From Ditylenchus dipsaci (taxonomy: Eukaryota; Nematoda; Chromadorea; Rhabditida; Anguinidae): a stretch of DNA of 64,000 nt. The stretch covers positions 493,294 to 557,293 of the forward strand of contig SADC01001309.1 in NCBI GenBank assembly GCA_004194705.1. The letters are read 5' to 3'. The notes under the pieces were generated by a model. The model worked only from the letters and a program-made list of their open reading frames with translations. It did not search any database and was not told the origin of the DNA. Positions 46,424-57,320 of the stretch are shown here, piece by piece; positions within the stretch are counted from its first letter, which is position 1; each line of letters opens with the position of its first letter. The position numbers and the translations under genes are program-made.

Positions 46424-46726
46424 GGTTCTCGAAAACTCGAAAATTTTCGAGTTTCGAGTCCTTTTTTCGAGTCTCGAGGCCTCGAAAAAAAATTCGAGTC
46501 CTCCTTTCCAGATTCGAGGCCTCGAAAAAATTTCTAGTCATTTTTTTCGAGTTTCGAGGCCTCGATTTCGAGTTTTAGACTCAAAAACTCGAAAATTTTC
46601 GAGTTCCGGTTCGAATCGAAGCCTCGAACATTTCGAGTTTCGGCTCGAGTCGAGGCCTCGAAAATTTTCGAGTCGGTTCGAGTCCTCGAGTCGAGGCCTC
46701 GAAAATATCGAGCCTCGACAACCCTA
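46424..46726. mobile_element. CGAG-iterated hAT-like MITE
   Basis: The stretch iterates TTTTCGAGTTTCGAGTC and TCGAGGCCTCGA units. The right end is the complement of TAGGGTTGTCGAGGCTCGA; the left end TAGTGGTTCTCGA is a diverged version. No duplication is readable. Confidence 0.55.
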
Positions 46727-47474
46727 ATCACCACCCACTCATTACTGCGTGGATACCACCACTAGGGTATTGGATACTCTTTAGTGTACTTACTTATCCC
46801 GGTACTGTGACTCTGGATAGTGTCATCGTTGTTTTGGTGTCATAGAACCGTGTGAGCAGTTTTTACCTTCTGTTGCTTGTTTGTAATCAACAAAATATCT
46901 AATTTTTCAACAAAAAATTACATAGAGCATCGTTCAAAACAGTAGTTTGTATGGAGGTCTTATCTATGTAGTGTTCTAAAGTTTCTCTGCTTCTTTCATT
47001 AATCACTTTAAAGGTGCTTTTTATGTCCAGTTCGGCACTTGAACTGTGTTTAATCTCTAGCTGGTAAGAAGATGGGGATTCAGCCGTAGCAAAACTCTAA
47101 AATTTTTCCAATTTTGTTTTAGGCTAGAGATGTCTAATTTTCCGGAATTTTTTTAAATCGGAAATTTTCCGGTGAATTTTCTGGAGAAATTTTAAAATTT
47201 TGAAATAGCGGGTTTTTTTAATTAAAGACCATTGCCGTCTGCAAAATGGTCGATTATAAAAAAAAATTTAAATTGAGACAAAGTTATATACACAGAATTG
47301 ACTAGAAATTGACCAGAATTGACTTGAAAGTATGACCCAAATAGCCGAAAAACTTAATTAATCAAAATTGAAATAAATTAAAAAATATCTTTTTTCAAAG
47401 CAAAAGTTTATCTCAAAAAATTTTCTTAAAATTTTTTTTAAATATCTGCATTCAACAAATTTATTTTATACTAA
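46727..47474. other. Intergenic downstream of the F-box locus
   Basis: AT-rich. TTTTCCGGAAATTTTCC-like phrases occur near 47135-47200. No gene seen. Confidence 0.4.
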
Positions 47475-48160
47475 TCAATCAAAACTCACTTGTTGAGCTC
47501 TAAAAATCAGTGCTGGTACATTGTCCGATGGAATCAAGGATGTTAATATTACTTTCAAGTTGCTCTGCTTCTCTTTGGGTATATTTTCTAGAAAAGTAAG
47601 CAAGTTTAGGCCTTTCGTGTAATCTCCAGAATGAATAAATTCTATCTGAGCACAGTTGTAGAGCAGAGGACATAGGTGCAAATCGATATGCACAAAGCTG
47701 CGAACACTAAAGAGGTTTATTACCAAGTAGCTGCAAGTAAAGACGGTCGACCATTGAAGCATTTTTTGCAAGCTAGGGACAGATTGTGTGTAAACTCGTA
47801 TCATACATCTGCTCTTTCGCCAAAGTGAACTGATAGACTCTAGCGCCTGCTTCCAGCCAGCACTTTGTAGGTATTCCGGTTTAGGCAGGGATACACACAG
47901 AAATTTCACAATCTACTTGCCAGACTTGCTGTAATGTTGCAATTGCTCTAGGAGCAATCACGAAAGCTAATCCCTTGGCTAGCGCCATCACCAATATCAA
48001 GCCAGTTGATTTTGTGGAATGGAAAAGTGGAGAATAGTTTGGTGATGAAGTGGTTCAAGTATTTAGAAGTTGATTCCAAGTAATCCAATTCAGATCGCTT
48101 CATAAAAGACAACACTTCGAAAAGTACTTCAGCTGACACTTTTAGATCGGTAGTTGACAT
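47475..48160 (-). pseudogene. F-box protein, two segments that do not join cleanly
   Basis: The N-terminal segment (48160-47948) encodes an F-box: VSAEVLFEVLSFMKRSELDY then LESTSKYLNHFITKLF, the Leu/aromatic pattern that binds SKP1 in SCF ubiquitin ligases. The second (about 47912-47475) encodes a Leu-rich tail (SVRSFVHIDLHLCPLLYN, FLENIPKEKQSNLKVIL) like the divergent substrate-recognition part of nematode F-box proteins. Between them the F-box frame stops at 47948 and the tail is preceded by a TAG; I found no donor of matching phase for the AAGTAG acceptor. A frameshift or an unusual splice must be invoked. Start Met 48160 is well placed for an F-box at residue 8. Confidence 0.55.
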
Positions 48161-49099
48161 TGGAGGCTAAAAATTTGAAATGTTTAAAAAGCAGCTTGGT
48201 AGCGCTATTGTTTTACAACTGCTTGGTCCACCGGGGTGAGCCAATTTTTCGTATCCCTTAACTTTGGACATAAATTAGGGTTTAACACGCCCAATACGAA
48301 TTCGTAGACCAATATTTCTAACTAAGAATTTCATGCTGAACACGATGCTGCGGGTCCTTCTTGCTTCAATCATGGACAAAGTACAGTCGAACCTCCCGAT
48401 AACGATCACCATAGGGACCCGCCTCAGGTGATCGTTATTGGAGGTGATCGTTAATGAGAGTGAGCGTTATTGAGAGTCGCATTTCCAATAAAAAACAAAA
48501 GCTAAACGTTAATGAGAGTTTTTGACAGAGCTTTAAAGTTTTATTCAAATTTTCAGCAAAAGTTCAACACCATAACATTTCTATTTCAACGATTGGCCTG
48601 AAGAAAAAAGTAAATAAAGGCAACACAAAAATACATAATAAGGCAATCTTCATACAGTATTTGGGTCGGCTGTGTGTGTTTGAGTGTCGCCATTTTGAGT
48701 GGTTCCGTTGTGCCAGTTATAACTTTTTTTCTGAGAGATTTTTATGAGGCGAGTTTGTACTCATTAGAAAGCTCTTTCAACGGCCGAGGATCTTTTGCAT
48801 AAACATCTGGGGTTTGTTGCAATAAACTTTTCAGATTTGCCTTTACAAATTAAAAATTGAACTCAAGACAATGGCGAGGATAGGCGCCTTTTGCCCCTTG
48901 TAAAAATATAGGAAACTGTGACAAATTTGCAGCTTCGTGTGCAATGTGCAGCTTCGTAACGTTGAAAGTGGTCCATTGGAAGTCTCTGTGCCTGCTCACC
49001 GCTTTGCCCTCCTGGATGTCAGTGTTCAAGGTATGCAGACTGAACATTATATTAGTTTCGGGGTTAGGGTTGGTCGCCACTTTTGTGTTCAACCTTAAT
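48161..49099. other. Intergenic with a pogo-like terminus
   Basis: TACAGTCGAACCTCCCGATA at about 48382 is a pogo-like end, followed by GTGATCGTTATTGGAG-type iterations to 48520. Its partner end was not found. 48700-48840 is an inverse relative of the 39484 repeat. Confidence 0.45.
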
Positions 49100-49460
49100 T
49101 TTCTGCCAATTTTCAGCAACTTACGCCGGATATTTCCCAGAACCCTAAAATTCAACATTTCATCTATCTTTTAAGCACAAAACTCAAAAATCGAGTAGGT
49201 TCCAAAAAAGTTTTTAAGTCCCTCAAAATCGGAAATAGTGGATTTTAGCCTGGATTTTGGGTGGATTTTCGTGTTCAAAAATATTTTTTTTTCTTTTTTG
49301 TGAACTTATGCCAGATATCCATCTGGAACCCAAAGTTCAAGATCTCAGCTCTACTTCTAGCACAAAGTCATAGAATCGAGTAGGCTCCGATAAAAGCTTT
49401 TTAAATCCCTCCATATTTAAAGTGGTGGATTTAGCCTGGGTTTCGTTGGATTTTAATGCT
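49100..49460. repeat. Two-copy tandem repeat, about 190-bp unit
   Basis: TAGCACAAAACTCAAAAATC, GAGTAGGTTCC, TTTTAGCCTGGATTTTGG and a TTTTTCAGCAACTTACGCCG-like block occur in order, then again with changes. Confidence 0.55.
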
Positions 49461-49464
49461 CGAG

Positions 49465-49800
49465 CCCGGAAAGGGGGTACCTAGGTAGAGAAAAGCAAGG
49501 AGGATGCTTCTCAGTAGGTGGGAAGCAGGAAGAGATACACAGGGGGAGGTTAGCCGGAGGGGGTAGGCAGGAGGGGATACCCAAAAAGAGGGTAGCCAGT
49601 AGGAAGGTGCCAAGAGGACAGTAAGCAGGAGGGGGGATGATCAAGAGGATCGTAGCCAGAAGAGTGTACTCATCAGGAGGGGCTAAGAGAAGAGTATATA
49701 GAAAAAGTCACCTAGGAGGGTGCTACCCAGTAGGAGAAAAGCCAGGAGGATTATGAGGATTTCGAGGACCAGGACAGTTATCCAGGAGGAGGGTAGCCAA
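49465..49800. repeat. GGTAGCCAGGAGGA-type minisatellite
   Basis: Irregular 20-24 bp units rich in AGGAGG and GGTAGCCA. Purine-rich on the plus strand. Confidence 0.6.
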
Positions 49801-49807
49801 GGGGAAT

Positions 49808-49921
49808 GGGACATTTCACCGCGGCGACATTTCACCGCCTACGACATTTCACCGCCGCGACATTTCACCGCGAGACATTTCATCGCCTACGACGTTTCAC
49901 CGCCGGACATTTCACCGCCGT
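49808..49921. repeat. GACATTTCACCGCC minisatellite
   Basis: Eight units of 13-17 bp (GACATTTCACCGCCTAC, GACATTTCACCGCCGC). Similar in build to the GGGACAATTCACGCCC arrays. Confidence 0.75.
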
Positions 49922-50072
49922 TTTGAAAATTACTTATGATGAGATCTTACCCCAGATCTCACACCAGATCCTAATACACCACTCGGTTGAGCATTTGCAG
50001 TCAACAGGAAAGCAGGGAAGCAGATAGATAGGAAAGAACATTTTGACTAACTTTTAGAATATGCTTCATAAC

Positions 50073-50389
50073 CATAGTGGGGCGTCCGTCCGCCGGGTCC
50101 ATCCGGTCCATTTCCCGTTCTGGACGCCGCTGCAAAAGTGGTTGGCCGGAGGCGGGTGAAAAACGAAGAAGACGGCCGCTGGACAGTCGGCTGAAGAACA
50201 GCGGACGGCCGGCTGGCGGACGGTATGACGATATAACGACAATAATTGTGAATTTTTAAAATTCTTGATAGAGATGATCGTTAGTATTTTCGGTTTATAT
50301 TTCTAAAAACGCATTATCGACCCCGTCTTTTGAAAATCTCAAAAGACGGGTCGGGACGCCGTGCAAATTTCAAAAATGTACCCACTATG
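50073..50389. mobile_element. hAT-type MITE, GC-rich, 317 bp
   Basis: A perfect 8-bp duplication TTCATAAC lies at 50065-50072 and 50390-50397. Termini CATAGTGGG and its inverse CCCACTATG. The inside is much richer in G+C than its surroundings (GGACGGCCGGCTGGCGG). Confidence 0.85.
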
Positions 50390-50701
50390 TTCATAACTGA
50401 CGTTTGATGGCTTTTATACTCTCAGACTGTACTTTTTTAAATTTGTGTCGATAATCAAAATATTTGATCAGCCCGAACATTGTAAATAGTCACAAAGTAT
50501 GACTTTACCAATTTCATTCATATTTCTTTTCTATAAAATTCACTTCCAGACTATATCTGGTCAAAAGAAAATAAAAAATTTGAATTTTCGACAAGTTTGT
50601 TTATTTTATTTTAACTGTGAATTGTTTTGATTTGAAAAAAATATTAAAATTATTAAAGTAAGCTTTTCGAAAAAGAGCGTTACAAATTTCGTTGAAATTT
50701 C

Positions 50702-50926
50702 TCACTCTCGAAAATTGCCCACTTTTCTTGATGTTATTATGCTATAATTATTTCTGGTTTTTATTATTTTTTCATAATACTTCACATCCGTGTCTTTGTT
50801 AATCGATTTGGGATCACCAACATTTTTGGCCACTATGTAAGCAAAAACGATTTTTTCACTGCTTAAAGCCGGACGGACTCTTTTTTGGACATAGATCAAA
50901 GACAGAATGCCTTCGAAGTAAAACCC
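50702..50926 (-). CDS. Possible terminal exon of an unidentified gene
   Basis: On the complement, a TTTCCAG acceptor at 50928-50927 opens a phase-0 frame of 74 residues (GFYFEGILSLIYVQKRVRP, then SEKIVFAYIVAKNVGDPKS, then EKIIKTRNNYSIITSRKV) ending at 50702. Composition looks protein-like, but no family was recognised. Upstream partners are unclear: a segment at 52330-52233 encoding KLERINREILSLLQQ ends in a GTAAGT donor but in a different phase. Confidence 0.3.
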   Translation of the reverse strand, partial: GFYFEGILSLIYVQKRVRPALSSEKIVFAYIVAKNVGDPKSINKDTDVKYYEKIIKTRNNYSIITSRKVGNFRE

Positions 50927-50956
50927 CTGGAAATCAGATTAGAGATGCTACTAGAG

Positions 50957-51146
50957 CAGGGTTCCTAATAAAAAATTTCGAAAAAGGAGATTTGGGTAAA
51001 AAAAAGATTTTATTTCATTTTAGCCAGTGCTTATTGCTATTTTAGACTGAAAAAAAAAGATTTCGACTACAAACTTCAAAAATAAAAAAGATTTTGGGTC
51101 CTGAAAAAAGGACAAATCTATTTAAAAAGGACGATTATGAGCTCTG
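50957..51146. mobile_element. hAT-type MITE, CAGGGTTCC ends, 190 bp
   Basis: Flanks TACTAGAG and TACTAAAG match at 7 of 8. Ends CAGGGTTCC and, on the complement, CAGAGCTCATAATCG. Inner CCAGTGCTTATTGCTATTTT as in 24844 and 35514. Confidence 0.75.
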
Positions 51147-51154
51147 TACTAAAG

Positions 51155-52230
51155 ACAAAAAACATTATAAAAAGTTTATGATTGCAGTGATAATATTAAA
51201 TAATTAAAAAAAGGTTTTTCGACACAAAATTTCTTTCATCAATGTTTAATCATTTAATTCTTCCTGTTGTAACAAAGATATTATAATAAATTACTTCAGA
51301 AAAGGTTTAACAAATAAAATTCAGTCTAATTTTTATTCATAAATTGTCCTGCATAAAAAAATCTGTTTGTTTTTAATGAAATATAAAGATTTAACTTATT
51401 AATTAATTAGTTTTTTTTTATTTTTAAAAATAAAAACTAATTTCTCTTTGGAGACATAAATTTTGATTTTCAAAAAAAATGTGCTTTTGATTAATAAAAT
51501 ATTTTGTAAGCGCAAACGCAGAAAGTAGCTTTCAATTTTGTGTTTTGCTTGTTAGTTAAGGCAAAATGTTTAATAATAAATTTAGTGAAATTCGTTTTCT
51601 TCTGTACTATTTATAAGTGTTGACATAAACAAGTGAAATGGAAAAAATATTAGTGTTTTCTATATGATTTTCGGTAAAATATCGAATACCGACCATTTTC
51701 GAAATTTGTTTTTTGAAAATTTAGATCAAAATTATTATTTTCAAAGTAAAAGTGTCTGGAAAGCCTGCCCTTATGCTAGAATCTCATTCTGGATCCGAAT
51801 CTGTTGAGATCAGATCTAGATAATTTTTATAGGCTTATATATAGCTATTTCGAGTAGGTAGGTCGGGAATTACCTATTTTAGTGAATATTTTTGAGCCTT
51901 CAAATGATATTTTGATCTGGTCTCAGCGGATTTGGTTTCTGGTGGGATTTTGGTATGAGGGCATACTTTTTAAAAACGTTTACCTCGAAAATTGACAATT
52001 TTGATCAAAATTTTCATGAAAAAAATTAATTCATGATCGGTAATCGATAGCCGTCCATGAATTTCGACAAAAAAGTATCGTTTTTCGAGAACAGCAGCAT
52101 TTTATCCCATTCAGGTACTTATCTAAATTTTTCACTTTAATCACTCTTTCTGCATCAAATGTTCATTCCACAGTTGTCAAAAATTTCAAAAAAGAATGTC
52201 AGTGAGCCAGAAATACTTACCGTTATCTTC
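51155..52230. other. AT-rich spacer, no supportable gene
   Basis: Very A/T-rich. No splice-supported coding segment or repeat boundary recognised. Confidence 0.4.
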
Positions 52231-52616
52231 TTTAAATCTCTTGGACACTCGCCTGGTCACGCATGATGGTTGCTGCAATAGGCTCAGAATTTCTCGATTG
52301 ATTCTTTCTAGCTTTTTTCCAAGAGATATGAATAAAATTGGTAAAGTCATACTTTATGACTACTTAGAATGTTGGGCTGTTCAAATATTTTGATTTTTCT
52401 ACGCTAATTTACAAAGGTACAGTCTGAGATTGCTTTTTTCCTGTTATATGACAACAAAAAGCCAATTTATGAAACTTTTCATTTTATAGTTATCATTTAC
52501 CTTCACTGCAACAATTAATTCAAATTTACGTGGCTATCAAAAACGTGTTGAAACTTAACTGAAAGTTACTCTTCCTGTAGAAAGCAGTATGCAGCATTCG
52601 ACAGAGCCGGAAAAAC

Positions 52617-53088
52617 GGCACGAAAGATTGCTTTAAAAAAGTAAGAAAGGCTTTTACAGTGTGAAACTGAAGACTTGAAAAAAATTAAAAAATGATTTCA
52701 CCTCAAAAAACTTTATGGGCAACAGTGAAACCTGCATTTTTGACACCGGATTCGTGTTCAACATGGTCAATTTGCTTATAAAGCTGATTTTAAAACCTAC
52801 CAACTATTCTGGATGCCGCATAAGACAATAAATATTTAAATTGTGAATTTTTGAGAATTTAAATATTTATTGTCTCAACTGGAATTTAGAATTTGTCGGT
52901 GGGTTTTGAATTTAAAAAGCAGCTCTATAAGCAAATAGACCAGGCTCAACTGAAAATCCGGTGTCAGAAATGTAGGTTTCACTATTGCTTATAAAAATTT
53001 TAAGCTGAAATCATTTTTTGATTTTTAAAGTCTTCAGTTTCACACTGCAAGAGCCTTCCTTACTTTTTAAAGCAAGGTTTTGTGCAAT
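52617..53088. repeat. Palindrome, about 470 bp, GGATTCGTGTTCAACATGG core
   Basis: Outer arms CTTTTACAGTGTGAAACTGA and TCAGTTTCACACTGCAAGAG pair; the inner core ATTCGTGTTCAACATGGTCA pairs with TAGACCAGGCTCAACTGAAAA. The centre is near 52850 (AATAAATATTTAAATT). Confidence 0.75.
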
Positions 53089-53684
53089 TTTTTGTTCTCT
53101 ATCTTATTTTCCTCAAACTGCTTGCCACAGGAACGGCCTTAACATTTGTAATTTTACATATTTAAGGATCAAGCACGTTTTGGAAACTTAACACATTTCT
53201 TTCTTTTTATCGAAAATCATCCATGTGAATATTGGAAGCACGTCAACTATATGTCGTCAGAAAACTCAGAATTCACGCTTTCTGTTAAGCTTCGAAACCT
53301 TTTTGATAATCACAGGAATTTGAATTAATTGTGGCAGTGAAGGCTCTAAATAACAAGTTTTATGAATTGTCTTTTAATGGACATACAACAAGTTTTTGAA
53401 TTCGGAAAAAAGCTAGACAAAATCAGCGAGATATTCTGAGCCTATTGCAGCAATTACCACGCGTGACCAGACAAGTGTTAAAATCAAATAGATTCGGCTT
53501 GATCTCGAGATCTTGGGGGCCAATCAGAATCAGTTAAGAAGGCTCAAAAAGACAAAGTATTGATTTTGGGCTGATAGATAGGGGTCAATTATTCAATTGT
53601 AACCACTTTTTGACTCATGCAATGTGAAAATATTCGTCTTGTTATTTTAAGAAAAACTAACCAATCTAATTTTTTTTAATTTTT
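53089..53684. other. Spacer with a decayed coding fragment
   Basis: 53405-53485 encodes, across a frameshift, KKLDKIS and ILSLLQQLPRVTRQVL. This is similar to the complement of 52233-52330 (KLERINREILSLLQQ). Otherwise no gene. Confidence 0.4.
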
Positions 53685-53688
53685 AGCG

Positions 53689-53839
53689 ATGAAAATTAAT
53701 AGTAATGTTGGTTTGGATATCTTATCATTCCTAAAAAGCGAGGAAATTGACCAAATTCAGATGGTCAACAAGGCTTAAGGAGAATAGTCAAAAACTATCG
53801 GCATGTATTGCCATTGCCACAGCTGGAATCTCTAGAGCT
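53689..53839 (+). pseudogene. F-box exon with one frameshift
   Basis: An exon bounded by TTTTTAG and GTGAGT. Met 53689 starts MKINSNVGLDILSFLKSEE then IDQIQMVNK, an F-box helix pattern; TAA follows at about 53777. One base over, the frame continues LRRIVKNYRHVLPLPQLES then LEL up to the donor, as expected for an F-box. A one-base loss near 53775 best explains this. The exon begins straight after an acceptor, so it may be trans-spliced. Confidence 0.55.
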
Positions 53840-54292
53840 GTGAGTTTGTTTTTTGAATACAAAAAATAGGCAGTCAATAGTTTTGAGTCTTTAGTAAGGT
53901 GAGATTTTAACGGGTTTTCCAAAAGTTTGTTGCCGATTAATTTAAAAAAAATTGAATTCTAGCAATTGTATAGAAGAAGTTGAAATTTTAGAAGGCCCCT
54001 TCTCGACACTTATATTTTTTAAAATTGTGGCTCTTGTAACTATTCAATTGGGCTAAAAAATAAGCCTAAGATTTTAACGAAGCGCTTCTAAATTTTAATC
54101 GCTTATACTGATGAAATGTTTTTCAACATCTTAAATAGGACTTCAGGGGTGTTTGGAGCCTAATGATATAAGCCAAATTATAAAATATCCCTAATAGCCT
54201 TTATATACCATCTGAAAGAGAATAAACATAGCTATAGAACCTACATATTACAATTTATTGTAGCAATATTTGGCACTAGTGTCAGATACAGT

Positions 54293-54690
54293 GCTGTAAA
54301 TTTTGGAATTTCGGCACCGGCACTGCACGGGCATCGACCTGGAAAATCTTGGCACCGGGCACCTACCTCTAAAATTTCGGCACCATGCACCGACCTCTAA
54401 AACTTCGTCACCGGGCACCGGCGGTACACGGTACGCTAAAAGCTATTTTCTAACACTTCTCCACATAAAAAATCAATTTTTTGAAAAAAATTTTTGACCA
54501 AAATTTGACCAGAAACTTGATTTGCCTTGGTCCCCAAGGCAAAAAGTTGAATTTTGGTCAAAATTTGTTTTTCAAAAAATCGATTTCTTATGTGGAAAAG
54601 TGTTAGAAAATAGCTTTTTTATCGTTTTAAGCACATAAAAATTACTTAGGAGTCGTTTAAACGCGATTTACAAAAATTGACAAAATGCCA
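54293..54690. repeat. hAT-like left end plus a CCTTGGTCCCCAAGG palindrome
   Basis: CAGTGCTGTAAATTTTGG and GGCACCGGGCACC iterations (to 54440) are followed by a palindrome centred on CCTTGGTCCCCAAGG, with arms AAAGCTATTTTCTAACACTT and AAGTGTTAGAAAATAGCTTT. A related block is at 3660-3850. Confidence 0.55.
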
Positions 54691-54936
54691 TTTACAGAAC
54701 TGGTCATACGAACCCTGGATAAATGAGTACTTTGCTCAAAATTTAAATCTGACTGGGTAAAGAATTCATTTCACGGAGTGAATCAATAATTTTCGGGGTA
54801 AATGACTTACAGCCATTCTGCCCATAACTGTCAATACAGTCGACACTCTCGACACGATTTGGTGGTATTTGACTAAAACATATTCGAGTATACCCTTGAT
54901 ATAACGAGCATTTTTTTTTGAAATTTCGCATACAAA

Positions 54937-56126
54937 TACCGTATTTCCTCTAATAGAAGACCCCCTCGATTATAAGAACCCCTCTAATATAAGACCCCCT
55001 AGAGGATGAACGAAAAATATAAGACGCCCCACTTATATAACACCCCCCCCCCCCGTTAAAACCAAAAGATTAAGCCGATCAAAAAAAAATTTTCTTTCAA
55101 AAAAAAAGATTTTTATGCGCTCAATGTGTTACTCTGAGTTTTCGCGGAGAAACAATTTTGATTATGGCTGCTCATCATCATGTGTGCTTTTCTTTAATTT
55201 ACAAGTCCTTATAAGTCCATCTAGTTACATGTCCATCTACGCGGCAGATGAAACAGCCGTTTGGCTTGATCCTTCAGGTGGTAAATGTATAGATAAACGT
55301 GGCGCAAAGGAGGTTTTTTTCGAAACTTTTGGCTACTGACGAACACTAAAATTCCTCATATGTATTCATGTTTCTGTTTTAACAACTGGCCATGATAAGA
55401 TGCGAGTGACTGTCATGTTAACTGCTCGCTCGAATGGAGTCAAAAGCAAACCTTATGTCCTTCTTCCAAGAAAGCGCCCTGATCCAAGAATTGTCGAAAA
55501 ATTCAGAAGAAAGCTCGAGCTATCCTGGGCCGGAAAAATATGGATGGACGATGCACTAACCAGTGACCACTTGACAAAACATTTGGTCGATCACTCTTTG
55601 GAAAGCGATTGCTGATTTGGGATTCGTTTCGATGTCGTATAAGTGAAGCAACCAAAAAGAGCTGCGCGAAATCGCTCTTCACTCAGCCGTCGTTCCAGGA
55701 GGTTGCACCAAATTCATCCAAGTTTGTGATTTATATTGTTACACTTACGCCATAATCGTGTTAAAGCGCCAGATGTCGTTTGGAATGCCCTTTCAAAGCA
55801 AAGATGCAAGAGCTGTATAACCGCTGGATAATGAATAACGCCGTATTTTCAGTGGGACACTGGTAGGCTGCTACTGTAGTTGGCGGAGGTAAAAAAATCT
55901 CTCGGTGGAGCCACTACCTACGATACATATTGTTCCGTCGTTATTGAAATCCAGTGCTTTGTATATTTGCTCACTAGAGTCTTGTAAATTTTTTTCGGCG
56001 CCTTCGACGCCAGAGGACTGAAAATACAAGACCCCCTGCATTATAAGACCCCCCTCTAATATAAGACCTCCTAGAGGGAGGTTGAAAAATATAAGACCCG
56101 GGTCTTCTATTAGAGGAAGTACGGTA
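54937..56126. mobile_element. Pogo-like element with TACCGTATTTCCTC ends, 1190 bp
   Basis: Left TACCGTATTTCCTCTAATAG, then AAGACCCCC and iterated TAATATAAGACCCCC. Right, on the complement, TACCGTACTTCCTCTAATAG, then AAGACCCGGG. TA at both edges. It interrupts an older repeat whose halves read CCCTTGATATAACGAGC and CCCTTGGTATAATG. Confidence 0.85.
55190..55850 (+). pseudogene. Pogo/Tigger-type DDE_1 transposase relic
   Basis: Pieces in three frames line up with the DDE_1 domain. ADETAVWLDPSGGKCIDKRG with AKEVFFETFG (first Asp, 55240-55330); MRVTVMLTARSNGVKSKPYV (55400-); WMDDALTSDHLTKHLV; LLIWDSFRCRIS (second Asp, about 55610); HSAVVPGG and TKFIQVC (about 55690). Then ELYNRWIMNNA. At least two frameshifts and an insertion near 55337-55390 separate them. 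No N-terminal helix-turn-helix was found. This ties the TACCGTATTTCC MITE family to a pogo-class transposase. Confidence 0.75.
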
Positions 56127-56408
56127 TGCCCTTGGTATAATGAAACCGGCTACATGAAGAACAATTTTTATTGTTGCACAGAAAAGTGTCGATATAACAA
56201 GATTTTCGAACTGAAGAGGAGGGAGTTTTTTAGAAAAAGCGTCAATTATAAGAAATATGGCAATGATGATAGAAATACATGTGTGTACTCGCATATTATT
56301 GGGCGAATGTAGTCAAAAATGTTTACTTTTAATTGAAGTACCTACATATTAGGGTGACTGGCGCCTCAACAGGCGCTAAATAATGAAATCAACATGTCAA
56401 TATCATGA

Positions 56409-56931
56409 TACGGTCGACCCTCTCACTTATAACACTTCAGGGACAGTTCTACAGATCGGGCTTGACACTTTTTTACCTCAAGTTTTAAAGACTTTTGCCG
56501 GTATCATCACCTGGGTACGACCACCTGGGTAATATAGTTGGATCGCCACCACGGCTGCCACCACTACGGCCGCCGCCAAGCAGCGGCGGTGGCGAAAAGT
56601 AAAATGCGCCAGGCGGCGGTGGTTTTTTGAAGGTGCCCAACTATCCTGGTAACACCATCTGGGTATGAGCACCTGGGTACGACCACCCGGGTACAACCAC
56701 CTGGGTACCACCACCTGGGTGCCACCTGAGTACCATCGACTGGTACCACTACCTGGGTACCAATATCTGGGTACGACCGACTGGATACCACTACCAGAAT
56801 GAACTCAAAGATAGTAAAAAGAATCGCTTAACTATTACAGTGTACGCACTCAGTGCGTGAGCTGGTGCCGATTCCACAATTCTAAGATTTACAACACTGC
56901 TTGAGAGTCGTTATAGAGAGCATCGACTGTA
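56409..56931. mobile_element. Pogo-like MITE with CCACCTGGGTACGA minisatellite inside, 523 bp
   Basis: Ends TACGGTCGACCCTCTCACTT and, on the complement, TACAGTCGATGCTCTCTATA, with TA edges. The inside (56500-56790) iterates ACCACCTGGGTACGACC units of 14-18 bp, split by a GC-rich GCCGCC block. A hAT-like end fragment (GATTTACAACACTG) lies at 56887. Confidence 0.65.
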
Positions 56932-57320
56932 CCAAAAACTAGGGCACTAATTCAATTTTTTCAATCTTTTGTGTACTAAAATGTGTTTTTCAACTTCTAA
57001 GGCGCATAGCTCACTGGGGGTGTGAAAATATGGTGTTGCACTTTCGAAAAGGGCACATCTCCAGACAATTCTGGACTGTAACTCTAATATTAAAACATAA
57101 AATCGTAGGCCACTTATGCTGCCAACAAACTTTGTAGTCAAAAACGTGACGGACATAGTCCAAATACTATATAGAGATAACGAACATTTTTTGCAATTGA
57201 ATTAATATTTATAATTTATAGACATAACTTGGACCTCAAGTCAGGCGACACAAACATCTACCAAGGCCCCTGTTCGAGAACTCTGAATACTCTATTCTAG
57301 AGCAATTTTCTGTGCCTAAT

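Larger units (their letters stand above)
50400..52440. repeat. Inverted repeat pair, arms about 130-150 bp
   Basis: 50400-50530 (CTCAGACTGTACTTTTTTAA, TCAAAATATTTGATCAGCCC, AAAGTATGACTTTACCAATT) is matched inversely at 52300-52435 (AATTGGTAAAGTCATACTTT, GGGCTGTTCAAATATTTTGA, ACAGTCTGAGA). The pair may bound an old element about 2 kb long. Confidence 0.6.

Noticed and set aside
46422..46734. Open frames on both strands rich in SSRGLE
   Set aside because: Translation of CGAG iterations in a MITE.
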